Assembly: GCF_002939865.1 (NCBI RefSeq) | Contig: NZ_MDEE01000039.1 | Coordinates: forward strand, 1-46,049 | Length of the DNA: 46,049 nt | Direction: 5' to 3' | From: Xanthomonas dyei | GTDB lineage: Bacteria > Pseudomonadota > Gammaproteobacteria > Xanthomonadales > Xanthomonadaceae | Shown here: in pieces, positions 1 to 6,681 of the stretch | Numbering within the stretch: the first letter of the stretch is position 1 | Layout: each line of letters starts with the position of its first letter | Position numbers and translations under genes: made by a program | The notes under the pieces: generated by a model | Databases searched by the model: none | The model's input: the letters and a program-made list of their open reading frames with translations, nothing else | What the model was told of the DNA's origin: nothing

Positions 1-38
1 CAGCGCTTGATCTGTTCTTCGTCCATCACTGCACTCAT
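1..38 (-). CDS. start of a transposase-like gene (partial)
   Basis: Only the first twelve codons are visible; they read MSAVMDEEQIKR. The ATG is preceded at proper spacing by GAGGAGAC. The EEQIKR beginning resembles OrfA-type transposases with a helix-turn-helix (the 'EEQIKRWTAKRK' class), which I infer from memory of that family. The rest lies outside the window. It could also be an unrelated host gene. Confidence 0.4.
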   Translation of the reverse strand, partial: MSAVMDEEQIKR

Positions 39-86
39 CGATGTCTCCTCTGAAAACTAACACCTGAGCAGAGTTTCAGTGGGTCA
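1..86 (-). mobile_element. edge of an insertion sequence (probable IS3-type)
   Basis: Read on the minus strand, this edge begins with TGACCCACTGAAACTCTG, a TGA-starting end as found in many IS3-family elements, followed by a strong ribosome binding site (GAGGAGAC) and an ORF that leaves the window. The boundary at about base 86 is inferred from the TGACCC end. The other terminus is not in the window, so neither the inverted repeat nor the target duplication can be verified. The adjoining ORF on the plus strand seems to be cut by this element. Confidence 0.45.
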
Positions 87-495
87 TTACATTTCAGCGA
101 TTCGGGGATATGTTTCTCCTACGGGGCGCGAGCATATTTTTCGCAGGTCTGAGCCATCGCATGTTATGAGCCTAATATGTGAGTTATGCGATCTGTTCGG
201 TGCATTGAGTGAGACAGATATCAGCGATTTTCTTTCTTTGCTCGATATCCCTGCAGAATCGACTGATCTGTCGCGCTATCTATTTCTTCTCCACAAGTGC
301 GAACTTTTGTTCATTAAAGCTAAGGGGCACGGTCGCTACTATTATGCAGATGAATGGATTTCACGAGTTTCATTCGGACACAGCGCCGGCGCAAAGTTCA
401 ACAGGGAGCGAATAAAGATTGACACTGTGGCTTTTTATGAGGCAAGAATCCCGAGTAGAGCAAGTGTCGTGAAATCAATAAGGATAGCCAAATGA
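79..495 (+). CDS. retron-associated hypothetical protein, 5' end probably lost
   Basis: A protein of about 138 residues of unknown function, directly upstream of the reverse transcriptase and overlapping it by 4 bases (ATGA), so the two are translationally coupled. The middle (about residues 30-90) is predicted by eye to be helical and ends in a basic, aromatic hairpin (KAKGHGRYYY), which fits a winged helix-turn-helix fold; this is inference. The only available start is a GTG at 79 that lies inside the apparent end of the flanking insertion sequence and has no good ribosome binding site, so the native N-terminus is probably missing. Base composition is AT-richer than the chromosome, as for the RT. 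Retron operons usually carry an accessory effector protein; this is the candidate. Confidence 0.5.
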   Translation: MGHYISAIRGYVSPTGREHIFRRSEPSHVMSLICELCDLFGALSETDISDFLSLLDIPAESTDLSRYLFLLHKCELLFIKAKGHGRYYYADEWISRVSFGHSAGAKFNRERIKIDTVAFYEARIPSRASVVKSIRIAK

Positions 496-1415
496 TTGGC
501 TTGGTTTCTAAGGTTTCTTCGCTAGTCGGGGTGTCAACATCGAGTTGCCGAATAATAGCGAGAGGCGCCTATCGCAGGTACAAAATCTTCGCCATTCCTA
601 AAAATAATGGTGGCAGGCGTGTTGTGGCGCAGCCAGCAAGGGAGGTTAAGGCCGTTCAAAGAGCAATTTGCCAAATTCTCAGTGATAAGCTTGAGATCCA
701 TCAATCAGCGACGGCTTACAAGCCTGGAAGCTCCATCCTCGCTAATGCAGCGGTTCATAAAGGCGCGAAATACTTAACAAAGTTGGATTTTACAGATTTT
801 TTTGGAAGCATTGACGGAGAGTCGATATTCCACTTGGTTGAATCAAGATGCCCTGATTTGAGTGCCGCTGAGCTCAAGTTTATTGTCGACGCCTGTACAT
901 GGAGACCGCAGGGAAGGGCTGTGCTTTGCATCGGTGCTCCAAGCTCACCATTTCTTGCCAACGCCATCATGTTTGAATTTGACGCGAAAGCGTTTGATTT
1001 AGCAAACCGCGTTGACGCGAAGTACACGCGATATTCTGATGATATTGCGATTTCTTCGTTAAAGCCAGACTTGCTGAAAGGATTGGAAGAGAACATTAGG
1101 AATTTGGTCAGGGGGTCTCGCCTGCCTTACATAAGGTTGAATGACCAAAAGCGAGTAGCGGTAGGTCGCTCTACATCAATGTCAATCACAGGCTTAACGC
1201 TCACAAATCAAGGTGGTGTGAGCGTGGGGCGTGAGCGAAAGCGAGGTGTCCGCGCAGGAGTATCTCGTTTTTTCAACGGTCAACTAAGTCCCGCTGAGAT
1301 AGCTAAACTTAAAGGTGAAATCGCTTTTGTTTTAAGTATCGAGCCGAATTTTAGAGGGGTCCTTATAAATACATATGGGCTCCGTGCCTGGGAACTGCTG
1401 CCAAAGTCACAATAA
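492..1415 (+). CDS. retron-type reverse transcriptase
   Basis: A 307-residue RNA-directed DNA polymerase, typical in length for retron RTs, which copy a structured non-coding RNA into multicopy single-stranded DNA used in phage defence. Visible motifs: fingers IFAIPKNNGGRR (32-43); retron-specific region X NAAVH (85-89, matching NAxxH); RT3 KLDFTDFFGSI (97-107) with the first catalytic Asp; RT4 GAPSSPFLAN (148-157); the catalytic YSDD box (181-184); and ITG (232-234) at the place of the retron region Y VTG. The ATG overlaps the stop of the upstream ORF by 4 bases. No msr-msd RNA could be recognised in the 78 bases before the upstream ORF or after the RT, so the element may be incomplete. Function as an RT is certain; classification as a retron rather than a group II intron-like RT rests on NAxxH, ITG, short size and the absence of a maturase domain. 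Confidence 0.88.
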   Translation: MIGLVSKVSSLVGVSTSSCRIIARGAYRRYKIFAIPKNNGGRRVVAQPAREVKAVQRAICQILSDKLEIHQSATAYKPGSSILANAAVHKGAKYLTKLDFTDFFGSIDGESIFHLVESRCPDLSAAELKFIVDACTWRPQGRAVLCIGAPSSPFLANAIMFEFDAKAFDLANRVDAKYTRYSDDIAISSLKPDLLKGLEENIRNLVRGSRLPYIRLNDQKRVAVGRSTSMSITGLTLTNQGGVSVGRERKRGVRAGVSRFFNGQLSPAEIAKLKGEIAFVLSIEPNFRGVLINTYGLRAWELLPKSQ

Positions 1416-1466
1416 TGGTCTCAGATTCATGCAGCAGTTTCTGAGGACAACGGTGGCTGTTCTTAC

Positions 1467-1503
1467 TAGGTGGCCCTGCACTTATTAGGTGGCCCTGCAC
1501 TTA
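1467..1503. repeat. 19-bp tandem duplication of a gene end
   Basis: The 18-mer TAGGTGGCCCTGCACTTA occurs at 1467-1484 and again at 1486-1503, period 19. The second copy is the real 3' end of the Mrr-like gene (its last codons K-C-R-A-T-stop on the minus strand); the first copy sits just outside, towards the retron segment. Duplication of a gene's 3' end at the edge of foreign DNA is what an attachment site or a repair duplication leaves behind. Confidence 0.8.
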
Positions 1504-2318
1504 GGGAACTGGCTGCAACCTAGGAAGTTCTCGCTGCTGCGCCGGTTCCTTCTCTGCACAAGCGCGCTGCCGCAGCGCGGGCAGCTTGGTGTGGCGATAG
1601 TTGTAGAGGCAGTGGACTCAGTGGAAGCAAAGATAGGTTCGACGCGTGCTGCTTGTGGTGTCGGCTGCGCTGCAGCGTGTAGTTGCACCGCTCGTATCAT
1701 TTCCAGCAGCTGTTCGCCGCTGATCAGTTCAATCGGCTTGCCTTGAGCAAAGCGCTCCGCGTCTTTTGTGTAGCTGCCGATACAGACGATCTTGGCCGCG
1801 TCAGCCTGGTGATGGGCGAGCAGGCCGAACATTTCTCTCACGACGCTGACGCCGACCTGCTGGCGTTTCCATTGCTTGCATTGCACCAGCGTGCGGCGGC
1901 CGTCCTTGCGCAGGATCAGGTCGATGCCGCCGTCTGCGCCGCCCAGGCCGGTTTCCTCGACGCGATAGCCTTGTCGGCGAAAAGCGTCGCCCACCAATTG
2001 TTCGAAGTGTCGCCAGCCGCCGGCCGCCAAGCTCTCCAGCGTTGTGCGTGTTTCCAGAAAGCGTCGCCGGCTGCGTGTGCCCAGGTAGGAGAACAGCGCG
2101 GCGAGCCAGCAGATGCCGAGCAGCATCCACGCCAAGGGCGCGAACATGCCATCTGATTGCTGGGCAATACCTTGCGACAGCATTCCGCCGTGCTGAGAGA
2201 ACCACCAGCTGATGCCGTAGCGCACTGCGAGATACGCGGCAATCCCCGCAACGAAGGCGGCTGGCCACGGCAATGCGGCCAACGCTTCAAACCCGCTTTG
2301 CTTCTTTCTGCGTCCCAT
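1485..2318 (-). CDS. membrane-anchored Mrr-type restriction endonuclease with C-terminal zinc ribbon
   Basis: A 277-residue protein. The N-terminus has two hydrophobic segments (about residues 12-35 and 60-82) that place it in the inner membrane. Residues about 105-220 form an Mrr_cat restriction-endonuclease-like domain: FEQLVGDAFRRQGYRVEETG, then GGADGGIDLIL with the catalytic Asp and LVQCKQWK with the Q-x-K dyad. The last 35 residues are a topoisomerase-type zinc ribbon, with CPRC and GCSQFPKC supplying four Cys. Family members are nucleases presumed to cut modified or foreign DNA. I chose the ATG at 2318 (MGRRKKQSG) because the upstream extension is Arg/Cys-rich and not family-like. The stop codon lies inside the 19-bp tandem repeat that borders the retron segment. 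Confidence 0.8.
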   Translation of the reverse strand: MGRRKKQSGFEALAALPWPAAFVAGIAAYLAVRYGISWWFSQHGGMLSQGIAQQSDGMFAPLAWMLLGICWLAALFSYLGTRSRRRFLETRTTLESLAAGGWRHFEQLVGDAFRRQGYRVEETGLGGADGGIDLILRKDGRRTLVQCKQWKRQQVGVSVVREMFGLLAHHQADAAKIVCIGSYTKDAERFAQGKPIELISGEQLLEMIRAVQLHAAAQPTPQAARVEPIFASTESTASTTIATPSCPRCGSALVQRRNRRSSENFLGCSQFPKCRAT

Positions 2319-2552
2319 GCGAGAACCCCCGTTCCAGCTTCGACCATAGCCGCTGCAACAGGTTTTGTCAGTAGAGCATCTGCGTCGTTGCGAGCAACGT
2401 CTCACCAGATATCAGCGTCACGCGCTCGAATGCAAGAAGCCCAATTCTCGCTCCAGCGCTTGAGGCCGCTTATACATCAATCAGCGCGCCTGCTTGCATG
2501 GGCGTATCAATGCCATCGCGAAACCTCAGCGCCAGGGTCATTTCGTGCCATC

Positions 2553-4205
2553 TCATACCATCCGAGGCGGCGGAGCGATCGACTGGTCGCGCTGCTGCTC
2601 TTGTTGCTGGGACTGTTGCTGCCGCTGCGTCTCGCCTAAGGACTGCAATTGCGCCAGAGACTGTTCAACCGGCTGTGCGATGGCGTCGTTCGTCTTCATG
2701 TGCGCCATCTTGTGTGCGGGATCGTTCAACGCCCCCTCTACAACGAACAGGTTCTCGCCTTGTCGCACAGACTTATAGTTCTCGCTCAGCACGACATGAT
2801 CGATTCTTGTCAGCCCATTCTCTTTAGCTAAGTAGGCGCTACTTGCTGCCAGCCGTGCGCTGTTGTCGTCGTACTCCCTGCCGAGACCTTGCTCAAGGCG
2901 GCGAACGGCATCTTCGGCTTGGCGATGGAGCGGATCCTGTGATGGAAGTAAAGAACCATGCCTAGGCACCACGGGCTGCTGATTATTCGGCGCTGGCTGC
3001 GCTGGTTCTTCAGTCCCGCGCAGTGGATTTGTACGTGGATCGACATGCAGCAATCTACGCGTCTGACCATTTTCGCTGATGTTCAGATCTGTAGTGCCGT
3101 CATCGTTGCGCACTCGCGCAAGATTTTGCCGCTCAACACCGCTCCAAACACCATTCAAGAATGCGTGACCCTGACCGGTCTTGTCCCAGGTCACCAAGTC
3201 GTTACCGGCAGCATAAAAGCCGGCACCATTGAATCGCGTTGGATCTGTCCGGTCTGTTGCCGCATTTTGATAGGTCGCGCCACGATCCAGCGCGCCCACG
3301 AATTCCTCTGCACGGTTGTAGTGCAGAAACAGGCTTTTCACCGCAGGGTATTCGTGCGCCAAGTTTTGGCCTGCCTGCGGCGCGTTGAGTGTTGTCGGGT
3401 CCACAAGCGGGTTGGCGACCACATTGGTCCATACTGTTGCAAGCGGGCTACGCGAATCCGCATTGCGCAATGCATTTACCACATCGGCGCCCTCCAGCGC
3501 CTTGTCTCGCCCAGCTTCCAGATAGTCGCCACGTCCAGTCGCCCTAGGATTCAGATCATCAATGGCGGCACTCACATCCGCGAGCGAATGGTACTGATTT
3601 GCCTCAATGTTGCGGATCATCGGTGCTGTGCGCGTTTCGTTCTGGTTGTAGGCTTTCCCAACCATCGTCGCCAACCTAACTTGGTCGTCCAGAGACGCAT
3701 TCTGGTAGAGCTCACTCCGCTGCAAGGGCGCGATAGCGCGATCCATCAACTTGTCGATTTGCGCCACATCGCGTTGATGTACCCAGCTGATGCCTTCGTT
3801 AGAAGAAAGGAACGTGTCTAGCTTGGATTTCACTTCCGCATCGAGAGGCCGACCGGCATCAGCGCGGATAGCGCGGCCGTTACGGCCAAGATCGGCGATT
3901 GTCTGATCAACCTGCTGTTGACTGAGAACAAGATCTTGCTGCTGCCCATGCGCCCATTGTTGATAGGCATTCACGAGGTCCCTTGGAACGTTCTCCCCGT
4001 TAGGCATGTTCGGCTGATAGTGCTGCCCCAAGTCAGTTTGGATAGTGCCGATCGTGTAGCCACTGTTGTCGGCCGGCTCTAGCAACGGTGTCCTGAGATT
4101 GTCGCCAGCGACCTCCAATTGATAAGCGGCATATCCGCTTTCGGATGACACGCCGACAGCAAAGTACAGCGTGGCCCGCAATTCCTGATCTGTCAGCCTG
4201 CTCAT
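2553..4205 (-). CDS. XVIPCD type IV secretion effector (X-Tfe), probably peptidoglycan-targeting
   Basis: A 550-residue protein. The C-terminus from about residue 424 is a XVIPCD (Xanthomonas VirD4-interacting protein conserved domain): DPLHRQAEDAVRRL, then ENGLTRIDHVVLS, then FVVEGALNDPAHKMAH, and a Gln-rich tail. In Xanthomonas this domain delivers toxins through the chromosomal T4SS into rival bacteria. The N-terminus carries ESGYAAYQLEVAGD and SGYTIGTIQTDLGQHY, which look like a lysozyme-like or other cell-wall hydrolase domain (inference; the catalytic residue is not proven). The middle (about 180-420) is not recognised. Its start overlaps the stop of the upstream lipoprotein gene by 4 bases (ATGA), the usual immunity-effector arrangement. 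Confidence 0.85.
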   Translation of the reverse strand: MSRLTDQELRATLYFAVGVSSESGYAAYQLEVAGDNLRTPLLEPADNSGYTIGTIQTDLGQHYQPNMPNGENVPRDLVNAYQQWAHGQQQDLVLSQQQVDQTIADLGRNGRAIRADAGRPLDAEVKSKLDTFLSSNEGISWVHQRDVAQIDKLMDRAIAPLQRSELYQNASLDDQVRLATMVGKAYNQNETRTAPMIRNIEANQYHSLADVSAAIDDLNPRATGRGDYLEAGRDKALEGADVVNALRNADSRSPLATVWTNVVANPLVDPTTLNAPQAGQNLAHEYPAVKSLFLHYNRAEEFVGALDRGATYQNAATDRTDPTRFNGAGFYAAGNDLVTWDKTGQGHAFLNGVWSGVERQNLARVRNDDGTTDLNISENGQTRRLLHVDPRTNPLRGTEEPAQPAPNNQQPVVPRHGSLLPSQDPLHRQAEDAVRRLEQGLGREYDDNSARLAASSAYLAKENGLTRIDHVVLSENYKSVRQGENLFVVEGALNDPAHKMAHMKTNDAIAQPVEQSLAQLQSLGETQRQQQSQQQEQQRDQSIAPPPRMV

Positions 4206-4693
4206 GAGTCGCTCTCCGTGTCTGCACAGGTTTCGGATGGAATCTGCTTACCCTTGATATCAGGGTGCAAGGCGACATCTCGCTTATATGTATTGCCGAA
4301 CTTCTGGTAGCGAACCAAGGCCCCCTTTTCAAGAACGAAGTAATCTTCTTCCCCCGAGAAGTTGGGGCATGCCTCATAGCCTGTCTCGCCATCATCGCTG
4401 CAGTAGCGAACGTAGAGCTTTCCGCTACGCACATCCCCTTCCAATTTTCCGCCACCTCCACGCGCGTTGGTTCCTTCGCTCCACTCTCCCGTGACCTGGC
4501 TCTTTTGCTGATTGAGGTCAACGCTGAGAAAGTGGCCAGAACCGCAGGCTGTGGCATACGCCCACTTGTTTGCAAAGTCACCGACCGTTGCACCAGCCGG
4601 TGGCGAAGCATTCGAGCATGCTGCACTCAGCGCGACTACGGTGAGTGACATGCACCGCATGATCTTCTTGTTGAATTTTCTTTGAGCTGTCAT
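4202..4693 (-). CDS. probable immunity lipoprotein (X-Tfi) for the adjacent XVIPCD effector
   Basis: A 163-residue lipoprotein: basic N-terminus (MTAQRKFNKKIMR), hydrophobic stretch and lipobox LSAAC with the lipidated Cys at about residue 26. The mature part is small with several Cys (ATACGSG, RYCSDD, EACPNF), probably disulfide-bonded in the periplasm. A good ribosome binding site (AAGGAAG) precedes the ATG. It is translationally coupled to the downstream effector by an ATGA overlap. Known X-Tfi proteins are periplasmic lipoproteins that protect the producer from its own effector; the role here is inferred from context, since the fold is not recognised. Confidence 0.65.
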   Translation of the reverse strand: MTAQRKFNKKIMRCMSLTVVALSAACSNASPPAGATVGDFANKWAYATACGSGHFLSVDLNQQKSQVTGEWSEGTNARGGGGKLEGDVRSGKLYVRYCSDDGETGYEACPNFSGEEDYFVLEKGALVRYQKFGNTYKRDVALHPDIKGKQIPSETCADTESDS

Positions 4694-5054
4694 TGAACGC
4701 TTCCTTGATCTGCGCTATCGGCGACTCGGGCGTAGGACACAGCGACTTTACTGCAAGTCGCAATTTCTGAATTTGCCGACGGTCCAAAGAATCGCAGGTA
4801 CGCCGTTGGCAAAAGGCACTACTGGGAAAACTGACGCTTTTCCGTGCGCCGATCACCAGTTGGTGTCTGGGAGCAACAGCGCATTCACATCTCCCTGGTG
4901 TAGAGCTGCAGCATTGACTAACGGGGCGTCATACCTATCGCCTGAAAGACCTGTTGTCGCTGAGGCGTTTCTGTTCACTTTGCAGAAATGAGGAGGAAAC
5001 GGCAAACACGGGCAGGGTACGATTCCAGCCCTCTCCGTTTGAGCGCGCCTCGTT
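4694..5054. other. intergenic region upstream of the immunity lipoprotein gene
   Basis: About 360 bases between the divergent lipoprotein and pseudouridine synthase genes. No convincing ORF is present. It must hold the promoters of both genes, but no strong sigma70 pair stands out. A short stretch around 5018-5040 resembles the 3' end of a tRNA-Ser but lacks the rest of the molecule. Confidence 0.4.
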
Positions 5055-5078
5055 GTGGTCATACTTCCAGCACGCCCG

Positions 5079-5957
5079 ATGCTTGATGGCCTCCCCGCCA
5101 GCCAGTTCCAGCTCCCGCCCGGACCTTGGCACACGGTGTGGGAGGCGCTGTGTACGTGCTTTCCGGTCGTTGGCGCTGACAAGTGGCGTGATCGCTTCGC
5201 GCGTGGGCGCGTACTGGATGCGCAGCAGCAGGCATTGGATATCGCTGCACCTTATCGGCTTGGTGCGGAGATCTATTACTTCCGCGAAGTAGCGGATGAG
5301 TCGATCATCGCGGCAACGGAAACGGTGGTGCATGCCGACGCGCATATCGTCGTGGCCTACAAGCCGCATTTCCTGCCCGTGGTGCCTGCCGGTGCGTATG
5401 TGCGCCAGACGCTATTGACGCGGTTGGTGCAGCGCTTGGATAACCCGGCGCTGGTGCCGCTGCACCGCATCGACCGCGATACCGCTGGGCTGGTGCTGTT
5501 CTCGGCCAATCCGGCCACGCGCGGGATCTATCAGGCGCTATTCCGCGAGCGACGCATCCGCAAGCACTATCTGGCGGTAGCGCCGCCGCTGCCGGGACTG
5601 GCGTTTCCGTATGTGCATCGCAGCCGGCTGGAGCCGGGCGAGCCGTTCTTTCGTATGCGCGAGGGCGTGGGCGAGCCGAACAGCGAGACGGTGATCGATG
5701 TGGTTGCGCGCGGCGCAGACGCGTGGACCTATCGGTTGGAGCCGGTCACCGGGCGCAAGCATCAGTTACGCGTGCATATGGCCGCGCTGGGCGCGCCGAT
5801 CCTGCATGACCGCTTCTATCCCGATCTGGAAGATCAGCGGCCCGATGATCCCGAGCGGCCGTTGCAGCTGTTCGCGCAGACGCTGGCATTCGATGACCCG
5901 ATCACGGGCGAGCCGAGACACTTCACCGCAACTGTCGGGCCAATGAAGCAGGCATAA
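5079..5957 (+). CDS. RluA-family pseudouridine synthase
   Basis: A protein of about 292 residues that converts specific uridines of rRNA or tRNA to pseudouridine. The catalytic motif HRIDRDTAGL contains the essential Asp, and the later motifs KHYLAV and VTGRKHQLRVHMAALGAPI are typical of RluA-type enzymes. The N-terminal part (RFARGRVLDAQ) resembles a degenerate S4-like RNA-binding region. I chose the ATG at 5079 (MLDGLPASQ); an in-frame GTG at 5055 would add eight residues, and neither start has a strong ribosome binding site. The gene converges with the XRE regulator 26 bases downstream. The exact RNA target cannot be read from sequence. Confidence 0.9.
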   Translation: MLDGLPASQFQLPPGPWHTVWEALCTCFPVVGADKWRDRFARGRVLDAQQQALDIAAPYRLGAEIYYFREVADESIIAATETVVHADAHIVVAYKPHFLPVVPAGAYVRQTLLTRLVQRLDNPALVPLHRIDRDTAGLVLFSANPATRGIYQALFRERRIRKHYLAVAPPLPGLAFPYVHRSRLEPGEPFFRMREGVGEPNSETVIDVVARGADAWTYRLEPVTGRKHQLRVHMAALGAPILHDRFYPDLEDQRPDDPERPLQLFAQTLAFDDPITGEPRHFTATVGPMKQA

Positions 5958-5983
5958 AGCAACTGCGCCACGTTTCTCGGGTG

Positions 5984-6229
5984 CTACTTCAGCTCCTGCT
6001 CGAAGTCGGCCACGAACGTGCTGACCGATGCGCCGCACGCGTTGCAGAAGTCGCGCAGTTGGAGAAGATCCATCCGCCGTTCCCCCCGCTCGACATCACT
6101 GACATAAGACTGGGGACGGCCCAAGGCGGTACTCAATTCGACCTGGGTCAACCCGGCGGCCAGACGCAGCTCGCGCAGCTGCCGTAGCAGAATCGCGTAA
6201 TCCTTCTTGTGGATAGACTTGGTGGGCAT
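5984..6229 (-). CDS. XRE-family transcriptional regulator
   Basis: An 81-residue single-domain DNA-binding protein. Residues about 14-70 form a classical Cro/C1 helix-turn-helix: LRQLRELRLAAGLTQVELS, then GRPQSYVSDVERGERRMDLL. I chose the ATG at 6229 (MPTKSIHKKDY); an in-frame ATG further upstream would run into the operator region. The protein is transcribed divergently from the small gene at 6341, and a near-perfect inverted repeat between them is its likely autoregulatory operator. This size resembles stand-alone XRE regulators of small accessory modules. Confidence 0.87.
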   Translation of the reverse strand: MPTKSIHKKDYAILLRQLRELRLAAGLTQVELSTALGRPQSYVSDVERGERRMDLLQLRDFCNACGASVSTFVADFEQELK

Positions 6230-6261
6230 GGCTGCAAACGTGAAAGTCTGCCGCAACGCTA

Positions 6262-6293
6262 TATCCCCTTTTCAAATATCCGAAAAAGGGATA
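6262..6293. promoter_or_regulatory. inverted-repeat operator between the XRE gene and the XAC0095-like gene
   Basis: TATCCCCTTTTC (6262-6273) is followed after 8 bases by GAAAAAGGGATA (6282-6293), an inverted match at 11 of 12 positions. It lies in an AT-rich patch between two divergent genes, 33 bases upstream of the XRE start. Dyads like this are bound by XRE dimers; binding is inferred. Confidence 0.65.
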
Positions 6294-6340
6294 AATTTGA
6301 GCGGCGGATATCTCATCCGCTCACGTCGAGGACGGATGCC

Positions 6341-6634
6341 ATGACGACCACGAAAACCCGCAAGACGACTGCGCCAGAGGGCAGAACGCAAACGCGGGAG
6401 GAACACTTCACTTTCGGCGTCACCATCGAGCAGATGGATCGGTTCCACATGCTGTTGCGCACGATCACTGCACAGAGCGACATGGTGGCGGTGTGCAGCG
6501 GCAAGCCGCTGGACGCCACCAGCCTGTCGATCCTGGGTGAGAACATCTTCAATGCCGCCCGTGCGGTGCGCGCCATCGTCGATGAGATCGACGCGCAGCG
6601 GCTATATGATGGCGGGGCAGACCCAACTGACTGA
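6341..6634 (+). CDS. small XAC0095-like protein
   Basis: A 97-residue protein with a Thr-rich basic N-terminus and a predicted all-helical remainder (FTFGVTIEQMDRFHMLL, then LGENIFNAARAVRAIVDEID). It resembles the short xanthomonad proteins named after XAC0095, which are of unknown function and in X. citri lie beside an XVIPCD effector gene (from memory, not checked). The ATG at 6341 has GAGGACGG upstream. It is divergent from the XRE regulator across a shared operator and convergent with the second XVIPCD effector. Confidence 0.6.
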   Translation: MTTTKTRKTTAPEGRTQTREEHFTFGVTIEQMDRFHMLLRTITAQSDMVAVCSGKPLDATSLSILGENIFNAARAVRAIVDEIDAQRLYDGGADPTD

Positions 6635-6681
6635 CGTGGCGCGGCAGGAAGGCATGCGGGTACCGGCTCCAACAACCAACA

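Noticed and set aside
2386..2399. CGTTGC-GA-GCAACG hairpin upstream of the Mrr-like gene, considered as a terminator
   Set aside because: Only a 6-bp stem with a 2-base loop and no T-run; probably chance.
5010..5042. String resembling the 3' end of a tRNA-Ser (GGTACGATTCC ... CCTCTCCG)
   Set aside because: The T-arm does not pair properly, and no matching acceptor 5' strand, anticodon arm or CCA is found within 100 bases upstream. At most a degenerate fragment.
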